From contig JAAAOJ010000005.1 in NCBI GenBank assembly GCA_009908915.1, positions 1 through 64,000 of the forward strand: a stretch of 64,000 bases of DNA, read 5' to 3'. Origin of the DNA: Planctomycetota bacterium (GTDB lineage Bacteria; Planctomycetota; Phycisphaerae; SM23-33). Position 1 is the first letter of the stretch; each line of letters starts with the position of its first letter. This document shows, piece by piece, positions 44,161 to 53,099 of this stretch. The notes beneath the pieces were generated by a model. That model searched no databases and was not told where the DNA came from. It was given only the letters and a program-made list of their open reading frames with translations. A program made the position numbers and the translations under genes.

Positions 44161-44374
44161 TGGGTCGATGAATAGAGGCTGGCGAACCCCGTACGCGCGG
44201 CGATTCGCCGATGTGCGGACGACTCCGCATCCGGTAAAACATTCTGGAAACGGCCCTTTGCAAATGTACAGGTCGGCCGTAAACTACAAGCGTAAGGAAA
44301 ATTTAATACAGACGCCACCCCGCACGCTATGCATATATCATATATCTTATCCACGCGCCGCTGGGGGAGGAGCC

Positions 44375-45229
44375 ATGACCACCGCACCACCCAACACCAC
44401 TCGTGCATTCCACGCCTCCGGTTTTCGGGCTATTCGCATGCTCGGAACGGGCGCACACAGCCATATCTGGCAGGTCCGCGACATCCAGACCAATCGTGTC
44501 TATGCGATGAAAAGCGTTCTCAAGGGCGCGAAGGCTGACGACCGTTACGTGGAACAGACCCTCAATGAATACAGCGTCGCCAAGGCGGTGCAACATCCTA
44601 ACATCCGCAAGATATACTCTCTGCGCAAAGTACGCAAACTGTTCAGTGTGCGCGAAATCCGCTTGTTGATGGAGTTCTGCCCCGGCTGCAGCGTCCAGGA
44701 GCAGCGGCCACAGGAGGTCCTGGAGACCTGCACGATCTTCGCCCAGGTGGCCAATGCCCTGGCCAAGATGAACGAGTGCGGCTATATCCACGCGGACATG
44801 AAGCCGAACAACATCATCGTTGATGATGACGGCAATGCGCGGATCATCGATTTCGGCCAAAGCTGCAAGGTCGGCACGGTGAAGGAACGCATCCAGGGCA
44901 CGCCGGACTACATCGCGCCCGAGCAGGTCAAACGCTGGCCGCTCGACGCCCGTACCGATGTATTCAACTTCGGCGCCAGCCTCTACTGGGCGCTGACCGG
45001 CAAGGCCATGCCGTCCATCCTGCCGCGCGGGCCCAAAGTCCCGCACTCGGGCCGCCAGCCCGTTCAGGCCGCCAACGTCCTGAACCCTGCCGTGCCACCC
45101 CTTCTGGCACGGCTCGTGTCCGACTGCACGCAGCTGGAGGCCAAGGAGCGGCCGAATACCATGCAGGAAGTCGTCAACCGGATGGGCATTATCCTCCGCA
45201 AGGAACTGGTCCCCGTCGAGCCGAGCTGA
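44375..45229 (+). CDS. Serine/threonine protein kinase (soluble, Hanks type)
   Basis: 284 aa, a kinase domain only, with no membrane anchor. The Gly-loop is LGTGAHSHIWQ, the ATP lysine is in YAMKSV, the catalytic loop is YIHADMKPNNII and the metal site is IIDFGQS, with APEQ as in bacterial STPKs. The HRD arginine is replaced (HAD), which usually means activation-loop phosphorylation is not required. The start is ATG 44375 after GGGGAGGAGCC. A calcineurin-like phosphatase follows on the same strand 240 bp later, suggesting a kinase/phosphatase switch. Confidence 0.92.
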   Translation: MTTAPPNTTRAFHASGFRAIRMLGTGAHSHIWQVRDIQTNRVYAMKSVLKGAKADDRYVEQTLNEYSVAKAVQHPNIRKIYSLRKVRKLFSVREIRLLMEFCPGCSVQEQRPQEVLETCTIFAQVANALAKMNECGYIHADMKPNNIIVDDDGNARIIDFGQSCKVGTVKERIQGTPDYIAPEQVKRWPLDARTDVFNFGASLYWALTGKAMPSILPRGPKVPHSGRQPVQAANVLNPAVPPLLARLVSDCTQLEAKERPNTMQEVVNRMGIILRKELVPVEPS

Positions 45230-45470
45230 CCGTCCGAACGCATCCCAAGCACTCCTCTGCCTCTGGGAGAAATGACCCATAGGGTCAGGCAGGTCGGTTT
45301 TCATACCATCCAAGACCCTCACCGGCTCGCGGACTCCCCACCGCTGCCCCCGGGAAGCAGAGTTAAGAAGCGAGGATGCGTTCGGCTCGCCGACCTGATC
45401 TCGCCCTTCCATGCCGCCGTCGTCCACGCTACCATGCATGCCACGACCCCAAACACGAAACGGAGCCGCC

Positions 45471-46310
45471 GTGGCCAGTCCCGCCGACATCTTCCGCCAA
45501 GCCGCCGAGGACAATCGCAATGACCCCCGCCGAGAGGGCAATGTTGTTCATGCGGGTCGACCGCAACGCACGATCATCTCCGGCGACATCCACGGTAGCC
45601 GCAAGAACCTCGCAAAAGTCCTCCAGCACGCGGCCGCCCAGCCCCGCGCACTGCTCTGCTTGCAAGAGATCATCCATGGCCCCGACGATCCGCGCAGCGG
45701 CCACGACCGCTCCGTGGAAGTGATGCTCCGGGCCGCTCGTGCGAAAATCAACGATCCCGCGAACGTCTTGTTCCTGCTCGGCAATCACGCCGTCGCCCAG
45801 ATCACCGGCAATGAGATCACCAAGGAAGGGCGCGGTAGTTGCAAAGCCTTCGACCAGGGCCTGCGATACTGCTTCGGCGAGCAGGCGCCGGATGTCTACG
45901 CCGCCGTGCTGGGCTTCTGCCGGTCCATGCCGCTGGCGATCCGCTTCGACAACGGTCTGTTCGCCACCCACACCCTGCCGACACCGCAACGGATGGAGAT
46001 CGCCGACACCGACATTCTCGACCGTCCCTGGCGGGATATGGATGAACTGCGGCGCGGCGGGGCCGTCTACGAATGGACCTGGGGCCGCGACCACACCGCC
46101 GCGCAGATCGAGGGCCTCGCCGACACGCTCGGCGTCGAGACCTTCGTGCTCGGTCACAAGCACATCGACAGCGGCTGCGAGGAAATGCCGGCACGGGGCA
46201 TCTACCTGATGAGCGACGACGAGCACGGCAAGGTTCTTGAATTCACTGCCGGGGACGATATCACGCCCGACAGCGTCTTGAGTTTCATCCGGGCCGTGGG
46301 GTCTCTGTGA
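45471..46310 (+). CDS. Calcineurin-like metallophosphatase (PP2A-type fold)
   Basis: 279 aa. Metal-binding blocks are TIISGDIHGSRKNL near residue 37, LQEIIHGPDDPRSGHD in place of the usual GDxxDRG, LLGNHAV in place of GNHE, ATHTLPTP, and VLGHKHIDSG near the end. The His and Asp ligands are largely kept, but the GNHE Glu is Ala. The family seems to be a planctomycete-type variant of Ser/Thr phosphatases. The start is GTG 45471 with CGGAG 5 nt upstream. It lies downstream of the kinase, possibly reversing its action. Confidence 0.82.
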   Translation: MASPADIFRQAAEDNRNDPRREGNVVHAGRPQRTIISGDIHGSRKNLAKVLQHAAAQPRALLCLQEIIHGPDDPRSGHDRSVEVMLRAARAKINDPANVLFLLGNHAVAQITGNEITKEGRGSCKAFDQGLRYCFGEQAPDVYAAVLGFCRSMPLAIRFDNGLFATHTLPTPQRMEIADTDILDRPWRDMDELRRGGAVYEWTWGRDHTAAQIEGLADTLGVETFVLGHKHIDSGCEEMPARGIYLMSDDEHGKVLEFTAGDDITPDSVLSFIRAVGSL

Positions 46311-46394
46311 AATCCTCAATCCCGAACTGAAATCCTGATCTCCAACCTGAGATCGCCCTTCCCCCTCGCCTGCAGGCCGCTGGATTGGTATCCT

Positions 46395-47546
46395 GTGGGG
46401 GTGAGCGAATACCGCGTCAACCTGGATATCTACAACGGCCCGCTCGACCTGCTGCTGTACCTCATCAAGCGGGACGAGCTGGACATCCAAGATATCCCCA
46501 TCGCGAGGATCACCGAGCAGTATCTGCACTACGTGGAGATGCTCAAGCAGCTCGACCCGAACCTCGCCGGGGAATTCCTCGTGATGGCCGCCTCGCTGGT
46601 CGAGATCAAGTCCCGCATGCTCCTGCCGACCCACGGGGCCGTCGAGGATGAAGGCGAGGACCTGGCCATCGACCCGCGCGAGGAACTCGTCCGCCAGCTC
46701 CTGGAGTACAAGGCCTTCAAGGACGCCGCCCACGACCTTTCCGACGCCGCCGAGGTCCAGGCCATGCGGTACCCCCGTCGGCCGGCCGATCTGGCCGAGC
46801 AGGGAGAGGACTTCGAGCTGGAAGACCTGCAGATATGGGACCTCTTCGACGCCTTTCGCAAGGTACTCGACGCCATCGGCCAGATCAGCGCGCACCACCA
46901 AGTCATCGTCGACGACACGCCCCAGGCACTCTACCGCGAAGACCTCCTCGATCGCCTGCGACGCGACGGCGCCCTGCCCTTCCGGCGTATCTTCGAGGGC
47001 CGCGAAAGCCGTGCCGAGGTCATCGGCCTGTTCCTGGCGCTGCTTGAGCTCTGCAAACTGCGGCGCATCCGTGTCTGCCAGACCAAGCCCGCCGCCGATA
47101 TCCAGGTCGACCTCCGCGAGGAAACGGAAGACGACGAACTCGACCAAGCGGAAGCCGAAAACGCCCCTGCTACCAAGGCCCAGGCCGAAGAGGAACCGGA
47201 GTACGAAGCGCCCCGAGCCTTTGAGCCGCCCGAAGGCGACGATGTCCGGGCGACGCGATACGCGCGGACGATCGACACCGAGGAGGACACCGACGACGTC
47301 CTCGCCGCCGACCGACAGGCCCAGGAAGAACTCGACGCCATCCCGGAAATCGACATCGACGACCGCCTCGCCGAATACGAAGAACTCCGCGAACTTCACA
47401 AGCTCCGCCGTGAAACCGGCGACGACGATCCCGACGACGATGTCGACGAAGACTTCGCTGATGAAGACGAGGAGGATGTTGAAGATAACGATGACGACCT
47501 CGACGAGGCCGATGATGAACATCTATCCGACGACGATGCCCATTGA
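46395..47546 (+). CDS. scpA: Segregation and condensation protein A with long acidic tail
   Basis: Kleisin subunit of the Smc-ScpAB chromosome-condensing complex. The family opening is clear: YRVNLDIYNGPLDLLLYLIK, DELDIQDIPIARITEQYL, EFLVMAASLVEIKSRMLLP, and the winged-helix end RAEVIGLFLALLELCKLRRI near residue 215. The family normally ends about there. This protein adds about 140 residues very rich in Asp and Glu (DDPDDDVDEDFADEDEED). Either GTG 46395 or 46401 may start it. scpB is not adjacent. Confidence 0.92.
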   Translation: MGVSEYRVNLDIYNGPLDLLLYLIKRDELDIQDIPIARITEQYLHYVEMLKQLDPNLAGEFLVMAASLVEIKSRMLLPTHGAVEDEGEDLAIDPREELVRQLLEYKAFKDAAHDLSDAAEVQAMRYPRRPADLAEQGEDFELEDLQIWDLFDAFRKVLDAIGQISAHHQVIVDDTPQALYREDLLDRLRRDGALPFRRIFEGRESRAEVIGLFLALLELCKLRRIRVCQTKPAADIQVDLREETEDDELDQAEAENAPATKAQAEEEPEYEAPRAFEPPEGDDVRATRYARTIDTEEDTDDVLAADRQAQEELDAIPEIDIDDRLAEYEELRELHKLRRETGDDDPDDDVDEDFADEDEEDVEDNDDDLDEADDEHLSDDDAH

Positions 47547-47602
47547 AGTAGTCACATACTACAAGAGGGCACAGGGCTAGTAGTTGCGGAAGGAACAGCA
47601 CC

Positions 47603-48067
47603 ATGACCCCGGAAGACAGGATCATCGAACTCGGCCTGACCCTTCCTCCCGCCCCCAAGCCCCTCGGTTCGTACCTCGCCGCCGTCCGGACCGGCAAGCT
47701 GATCTTCACCGCCGGGCAACTGCCTATGCGGGACGGGCAACTCCTCGCAATGGGCAAGGTCCCCACCGACGTGGACGTCGATGCCGCCCAGGCCCCGGCT
47801 CGACAAGCCGCCCTGAACGCCCTCGCCGCCGTCGCCGGCGAGGTCGGATCGCTCTCGGCCGTTCGACGCATCGTCCGCGTGAACGTCTTCGTCAACTCAG
47901 CCGCGGGCTTCACCGACCAGGCCATCGTCGCCAACGGGGCCAGCGATTTCCTGGCGGACGTCTTCGGCGAGGCGGGTCGCCACACTCGCTGCGCGATCGG
48001 CGCAGCCGAGCTGCCCCTCAACGCCCCGGTTGAACTCGACATGGTCGTGGACATCGCTTCCGAATAG
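47603..48067 (+). CDS. RidA family protein (YjgF/YER057c)
   Basis: 154 aa. Members deaminate reactive enamines/imines or have chorismate-mutase-like folds. The sequence matches the longer RidA subgroup: PPAPKPLGSYLAAVRTGKLI, FTAGQLPMRDGQL, RQAALNALAAVAGE and the closing HTRCAIGAAELPLNAPVELD. The usual catalytic Arg of RidA is at HTRCAIG. It begins 56 bp after scpA and converges with the PQQ-propeller gene, ending 3 nt from it. Confidence 0.9.
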   Translation: MTPEDRIIELGLTLPPAPKPLGSYLAAVRTGKLIFTAGQLPMRDGQLLAMGKVPTDVDVDAAQAPARQAALNALAAVAGEVGSLSAVRRIVRVNVFVNSAAGFTDQAIVANGASDFLADVFGEAGRHTRCAIGAAELPLNAPVELDMVVDIASE

Positions 48068-48070
48068 CCC

Positions 48071-50821
48071 CTACCGTCGCCCTACCGCGGTCGGCCCGCC
48101 ACGCCGCGAGGCCACCTCAATCGCCGTAACCAGCCGCTCCACGTAGTGCCAATCCCCCGGACACGCCGGCAGGTCCACCCACGCCGCCAACTGCCCCAAC
48201 GTCGGTTGCTCACCGCCCAGCGTTGCCATCGCCAGCATGATTCCCGGCCGCTGGCCCGGCAGGAGTGTATGGTTCGCACCCAACTGGATCCACGCGTTGG
48301 CGCCGGTCACGTACCACGCCGGCCCGACCGTTTCGATCGCATCGAGCAGCCGCCGCACGTTCGCCCGCGTCGTCTCGTCCGACGCCAGGAACCGAAGCAC
48401 CTCCGGCCGCAGGTGCGACAGCTGGGCAAAACTCCGACACCCCGCCACCCGCGGCCGCGGAACCGTATTGGACATCAGAAGCAGCACGTCGCCGCGGGCC
48501 GGCGCCACGCCGCCGAACCACCCGGCCTCCGGCAAGACCTTCAACTCGCTCCAGTAAGCACGCATCTCGCCGAGTACTTCGCTCAGCCGTCGCCGGCCTT
48601 TGCGGGCGGCAATGTCGTCGCCGAGCGTCTTGGCGATACGAATGCACCCGATCAGGCCGGCGGTCGTGCGGTTCATCGCCCAATGGCCTCGGCGATTCCG
48701 CAACGGGTTATCCGGCACGTCCAGGCCGATGCGGAAGTGTCGCAGCGACGCCGAGTTCAGCGTCTCCTTGATGCTCGGCCAGGCGTCCGTCACGGCGTCC
48801 CACGCGTCCGCGCGTTCGGCCAGTAACCACACGCCGTACACACCGCCGATACCGACGGCCGGCTCGTGCTGGCCGGTCATGCGACGCGGCCTGGCCCAGC
48901 TCTCGCGCGGCCGCCCGACGCTAAGGGGCAGGTAGCAGTCCGGCGGGTCGGCCCCGGCGCCGATCGGCTCTTCCAGCCACGGCGGGTGACGCCGCATCAG
49001 CTTAAGCAAGTGTTCCTGGCAGCGTTTCTGCAGGTCGGCCGGCAAATACGGTTGCGCCCGCGCCAGGGCATCGATCTCCGGCTGCGACTGGGCGAAATCT
49101 ACATAGACACCGCTCTCGCCGAGCAACACGCGACGCGGCGCATAGGGCCCATTGTCCAGGTACTCTCGCACGTGCTCGGCCAGCCGCTCGACAAACGGCC
49201 CCGCCTCGGCGGTCGGCGTGACCGGCCCCGGCGGCGCGTCGAGGGCGGTGGCGAGGTCGTCTGCCTCCACCGGTTCGACTTCGATGTGCGTGTCGATGCG
49301 TTCATCCCCGGCTTGCGGCAGTTCATTCGCCAGCCCCTGACCCTCCATCGACAGGCACGTGACATAGCCGCCGCACACCACATAGCCCCGCCCGTCCGAG
49401 ACGGCCAGCCCCCCGCGTGCCGGGCCGCGCCACTCGGTGCCCTGCCACGGCGCGTTGGCCTCACCCAGCCAGGTGTCGTGACCGGCCAGGATCACCCGCA
49501 GCGGTCCGCCGGCCAGATTCAGCGACGTCACCGCGCCCTGATGCACGGCCAGCAGCCGGCCACCCGCCACCTGCAGCACGGCGCTTTCGTTGGTCACCCG
49601 GAAGCACTCGCCGACTGCCGGCCCGACGCCCTGCGACGCCGCAAGCGGCGAGAGCATGCCCGTCTGCGGATCCAGCACCCCCAGCCCGCGCAAGGGCGAA
49701 TCCGACGCGTACGCGTATCGGTCGTCGTACGACCAGCCGTTGTACCAGCTTCGCCAGAGGACCACGGCCCGGCCGTCGGGCGTGACGGCCGGCGGGCTCA
49801 TCACCCCGCCGCAGCCCGCGCCCCACAGCAGCGGCACGCGGCCGGGCGTGCCGTCCTCGGCGCGGAAGGCCCACATCGTCTGGTGTCCGGGCTCAGCTTC
49901 GAGTGCTTTGCCGACGACGAACAGCTCGCGGCGTCGCCACTTGAGCGGCACCTCGGTCGCCCGCTGGCGGAGTTGGATGACGGCGCGTGCGTCGAGCGGC
50001 AGCTCGAGCTTCGATGCGCGGGCGAGGATATCGTTTTCCGCGGCGATGACCGCGCCCGCCCCGTCGGCCGGTCGCGTGACAAAGAAGACCCACTCGCCGG
50101 CAACAACCGGGTAGTAGTCACGGGCGCTCTGCCCGCCCGCTCGCGGCGAGGCCCACAAGACCGTCCCGTCGCCGTCGTCCAGGCAGCGTGCGACCCTGTC
50201 CTCCGCCATCACGAACACGCCCGACGCGTCGGGATGTTGCTCGGCGTCGAGGGCCGCGGCCGTCTGCCAAATCGGTGCGCCCAGGTCGCGAGCCCAGAGG
50301 AGGGATGGCCCGCCCCGGCCGTCGCGGATCGCGTAGAAGACGCCGCTTCGCGCGCCGATGTAGATCACGGTGTTCATCACCGTCGGCGAGGCGACGAAGC
50401 CGCCCGGCCCCACGTCGTACTGCCAAAGCCGCCGTCCCGTGGCCGGGTCGAGGCAACTCAGCCCGCCGTCGATGCTCGCCACGTACAGCCGCCCCCGGCG
50501 GTCCGGCCCCGGCGCCCAGGCCGGCGAATGCATCACCGGCCCGCCGACGTCGAACCGCCAGAGAACCCGTCCGTCGTCGGCATCCAGCGCGAAGACGCAG
50601 CCGTTGAGTGCGCCGACGTAGACGCGTCCGCCGGCAACGATCGGCTCGACGCATGTGGCCGTTGGCGAATCGGTCAAGGCCGTCCGCCAGGCCACTCGAC
50701 TGCGAGAGTCCAGGAGGCTCGGCGCGACGCCTGTGCGCGCGGCATTGCCGCGTACGGTCGGCCAGTCGGCCGCCGTGGACGCGCAGAGAACCAGCGCCAT
50801 CATCACAGCGATGCGTCGCAT
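48071..50821 (-). CDS. PQQ-like beta-propeller repeat protein, secreted
   Basis: 916 aa. A short signal peptide (RIAVMMALVLCASTAADW) is followed by PQQ/pyrrolo-quinoline-quinone-like blades in the first 350 residues. Each is of the form GGRVYVGALNGCVFALDADD or GRRLWQYDVG, the usual structural propeller. The rest (400-916) is unassigned, with W-rich segments. It is likely a periplasmic scaffold rather than an enzyme. The start is ATG 50821 without a clear ribosome-binding site. Confidence 0.8.
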   Translation of the reverse strand: MRRIAVMMALVLCASTAADWPTVRGNAARTGVAPSLLDSRSRVAWRTALTDSPTATCVEPIVAGGRVYVGALNGCVFALDADDGRVLWRFDVGGPVMHSPAWAPGPDRRGRLYVASIDGGLSCLDPATGRRLWQYDVGPGGFVASPTVMNTVIYIGARSGVFYAIRDGRGGPSLLWARDLGAPIWQTAAALDAEQHPDASGVFVMAEDRVARCLDDGDGTVLWASPRAGGQSARDYYPVVAGEWVFFVTRPADGAGAVIAAENDILARASKLELPLDARAVIQLRQRATEVPLKWRRRELFVVGKALEAEPGHQTMWAFRAEDGTPGRVPLLWGAGCGGVMSPPAVTPDGRAVVLWRSWYNGWSYDDRYAYASDSPLRGLGVLDPQTGMLSPLAASQGVGPAVGECFRVTNESAVLQVAGGRLLAVHQGAVTSLNLAGGPLRVILAGHDTWLGEANAPWQGTEWRGPARGGLAVSDGRGYVVCGGYVTCLSMEGQGLANELPQAGDERIDTHIEVEPVEADDLATALDAPPGPVTPTAEAGPFVERLAEHVREYLDNGPYAPRRVLLGESGVYVDFAQSQPEIDALARAQPYLPADLQKRCQEHLLKLMRRHPPWLEEPIGAGADPPDCYLPLSVGRPRESWARPRRMTGQHEPAVGIGGVYGVWLLAERADAWDAVTDAWPSIKETLNSASLRHFRIGLDVPDNPLRNRRGHWAMNRTTAGLIGCIRIAKTLGDDIAARKGRRRLSEVLGEMRAYWSELKVLPEAGWFGGVAPARGDVLLLMSNTVPRPRVAGCRSFAQLSHLRPEVLRFLASDETTRANVRRLLDAIETVGPAWYVTGANAWIQLGANHTLLPGQRPGIMLAMATLGGEQPTLGQLAAWVDLPACPGDWHYVERLVTAIEVASRRGGPTAVGRR

Positions 50822-51047
50822 GTCGCATATCTATCGGCATGGCCGCCGGCAGCGCGCAGGGAATTGCAGACATGCATGTATGGACGGGCCACTAGTGTCG
50901 ACGGGGCGGCGAAAAGCAGGGCGCCACCGGTCAGCAACAGGACGCCGACGACGCGCGCCTTGATCACGAACCGCCAAAGCGGCCGCCGCCGAGCCAGTAC
51001 GATCCACGCGCCCCGCCGAACATCGCACATGGGAACACGGGGCGCGC

Positions 51048-52859
51048 CTATCCGAGTCGCAACTCGCCAAAGGGCGTTTCGATGCTGTCGGCGTCGAGGC
51101 CGCCCTTGAGCGGCTTTTTGCGGTTCCGGTCGTCGCTGCCCTGGCGAGTGTTGTATTCCGCTGCGCTAGTGCCGGCTTCCACGTTGGCGGACGTCTTCAG
51201 CGACAGTCCGATGCGGCGTTTGTCCTCGTCGACGTCCAGGATCCTGGCCTCGACGGTGTCGCCTTCCTTGACGACCTCCTCGACGCTCTTGACGTGACGG
51301 TCGGCCAGTTCACTAATGTGGATCAGGCCTTCCACGCCGGCGACAAGTTCCACGAACGCGCCGAACTCGGCCACTCGCGTGACGACGCCCTTGGCCTTGC
51401 TGCCGACCGGCCAGCGGGCCGAGGCGCCGGTCCACGGGTCGTCGCCCACGCGCTTGATCGAGAGGCTAATCCGGTTGCGCTTCGGCTCGACGCGAATCAC
51501 GCGAACCTTGACCATTTCGCCCTCGGCGAGGACTTCCTTCGGGTGGCCGATGCGACGACCGAAGCTGATCTCGCCGATCGGTACGAGGCCCTCGACGCCT
51601 TCTTCAAGCTCCACGAACGCCCCGAAGTCCACCAGCCGCGTGATGCGGCCGGAGACGAGTTCGTCGACCGGGTACTTCTGTTCGATGGTATCCCACGGAT
51701 CGGCCATCGTCTGCTTCACGCCGAGGCTGATCTTCTTTTCCTCCCGGTCGACGCTGAGGATCTTGACCTCGACCTCCTGGCCAGGCTGGAGGATATCCTC
51801 GGGCTTGTCGACGTGGCCGTGACTGAGGTCGCTGACGTGAACAAGTCCGTCCTCACCGCCGATATCGACGAACGCGCCGTACGGCATGATGTTGCGGACC
51901 ACGCCCTTGACAACCTGGCCTTCCTGGATGGTTTCCCAGAGGTGCTCCCTGGCGGCGGCCTGCTCCTGCTCGATAAGGTCGCGACGCGAGATCACGACGT
52001 TCTCGTTGGCGAAGTCGATTTCGCTGACCTTGGCCTGCAACGTCTGGCCGACGTACGGCTGGAGATCTTCAACGCGGCGGATTTCAACCTGGCTGGCGGG
52101 CATGAACGCGCGGATGCCGTTGATCGAGCACTCCAGGCCGCCCTTGTTCTTGCCGGTCACGCGTGCCTCGACAGCCTGCCCGCGATGCAGCGAATCCCAC
52201 GTGGCCGCGAGCACCGCGCCCTTGCGGGAGAGAATCACGAGGCCTTCGCTCTCATCGACGCCTTCGATGGTGACGTCGACGCTGTCGCCGACCTCCGGCA
52301 GCGGTTCGTCGCTGAACTGCTCCGACGGCAGCAGCCCGTCGTTGCGGCCGCCGATGTCCAGGAAGATGCTGTCGCCGTCGATGCTGATGACCTTGCCCTG
52401 GATGACCTTCTCGGTCTGGGCGGGTCGCTTGCGTTTGCCCTTGCCGCGGGCCTTGGCCTTGGGCTGTTTGCCGGCCTCGACATCGACGAGGTCGTTCATG
52501 TCCATGTCTCCCAGAGCGGCCTCGACCTCCTTCTGGATGCTTTCGTCCAGCGTGGGGCGAGGTCTCTCCGCCTTGGCCGGGACGGGCGCCTGGGTGGCCT
52601 CCACCTTGGCGGCTGCCTCGGCCGGCCGGGGTTCACCGGCAGATGCATCACCGCCATGAGGCGCCGGGGGTGGTGAGGCGGATGCGGGCGCGGCCGTCGC
52701 ATCGGCGGGCGCGTCGGGCGCATGCCCGGCGGCAGCCTTGTGGGTGTCCATGGACGTCTCGCGGGTCGGAACGCCTTCACTCGTCGCAGCCGTGTTCTCG
52801 CCGAGCATCGTCTGGTCGTCCTCGGCCCGCCCTGTCGAGGGGGACTCGTTCTGCATCAT
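51048..52859 (-). CDS. rpsA: 30S ribosomal protein S1
   Basis: An mRNA-binding ribosomal protein, about 603 aa. Five S1 RNA-binding domains can be counted, beginning at GKVISIDGDSIFLDIGG, EARVTGKNKGGLECSING, GVVRNIMPYGAFVDIGGEDG, GRITRLVDFGAFVELEEG and GVVTRVAEFGAFVELVAG. About 150 N-terminal residues are Ala/Pro/Glu-rich and disordered (TAAPASASPPPAPHGG), unlike most S1 proteins. The start is set at MMQNESPST; the open frame runs 42 codons further upstream but seems non-coding. The next genes are far enough away for it to be monocistronic. Confidence 0.9.
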   Translation of the reverse strand: MMQNESPSTGRAEDDQTMLGENTAATSEGVPTRETSMDTHKAAAGHAPDAPADATAAPASASPPPAPHGGDASAGEPRPAEAAAKVEATQAPVPAKAERPRPTLDESIQKEVEAALGDMDMNDLVDVEAGKQPKAKARGKGKRKRPAQTEKVIQGKVISIDGDSIFLDIGGRNDGLLPSEQFSDEPLPEVGDSVDVTIEGVDESEGLVILSRKGAVLAATWDSLHRGQAVEARVTGKNKGGLECSINGIRAFMPASQVEIRRVEDLQPYVGQTLQAKVSEIDFANENVVISRRDLIEQEQAAAREHLWETIQEGQVVKGVVRNIMPYGAFVDIGGEDGLVHVSDLSHGHVDKPEDILQPGQEVEVKILSVDREEKKISLGVKQTMADPWDTIEQKYPVDELVSGRITRLVDFGAFVELEEGVEGLVPIGEISFGRRIGHPKEVLAEGEMVKVRVIRVEPKRNRISLSIKRVGDDPWTGASARWPVGSKAKGVVTRVAEFGAFVELVAGVEGLIHISELADRHVKSVEEVVKEGDTVEARILDVDEDKRRIGLSLKTSANVEAGTSAAEYNTRQGSDDRNRKKPLKGGLDADSIETPFGELRLG

Positions 52860-53099
52860 ACCGAAAATGGCTCCACTTCTGGTGCGAGACTGTTCAGTTT
52901 CATGGTAAATGCCCGGTCTGTCAAGTCCTGCGTCGTTAAGAGTTTTTAATCGTTTCCCACGATGCGGCCGGGCACGTTGTCGCAATTGCCTTTTGCCTCG
53001 GCGCCCCGCATGCTATATTGCCCGAACTGTCTCATCGCAACAGGCGGCTGACGGAGCGGCCGACTACGCTGCCCCCCCTGCCCGCCCGGAGATACCGAT

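Noticed and set aside
50803-51030. 75-codon minus-strand frame between rpsA and the PQQ-propeller gene, with one hydrophobic segment
   Set aside because: It overlaps the next gene out of frame by 19 nt, has no ribosome-binding site, and resembles no family. Possible but not supportable.
48866-51109. Long plus-strand frame of 747 codons opposite the PQQ-propeller gene
   Set aside because: Arg/Pro/His-rich shadow frame; the minus strand has the signal peptide and propeller repeats.
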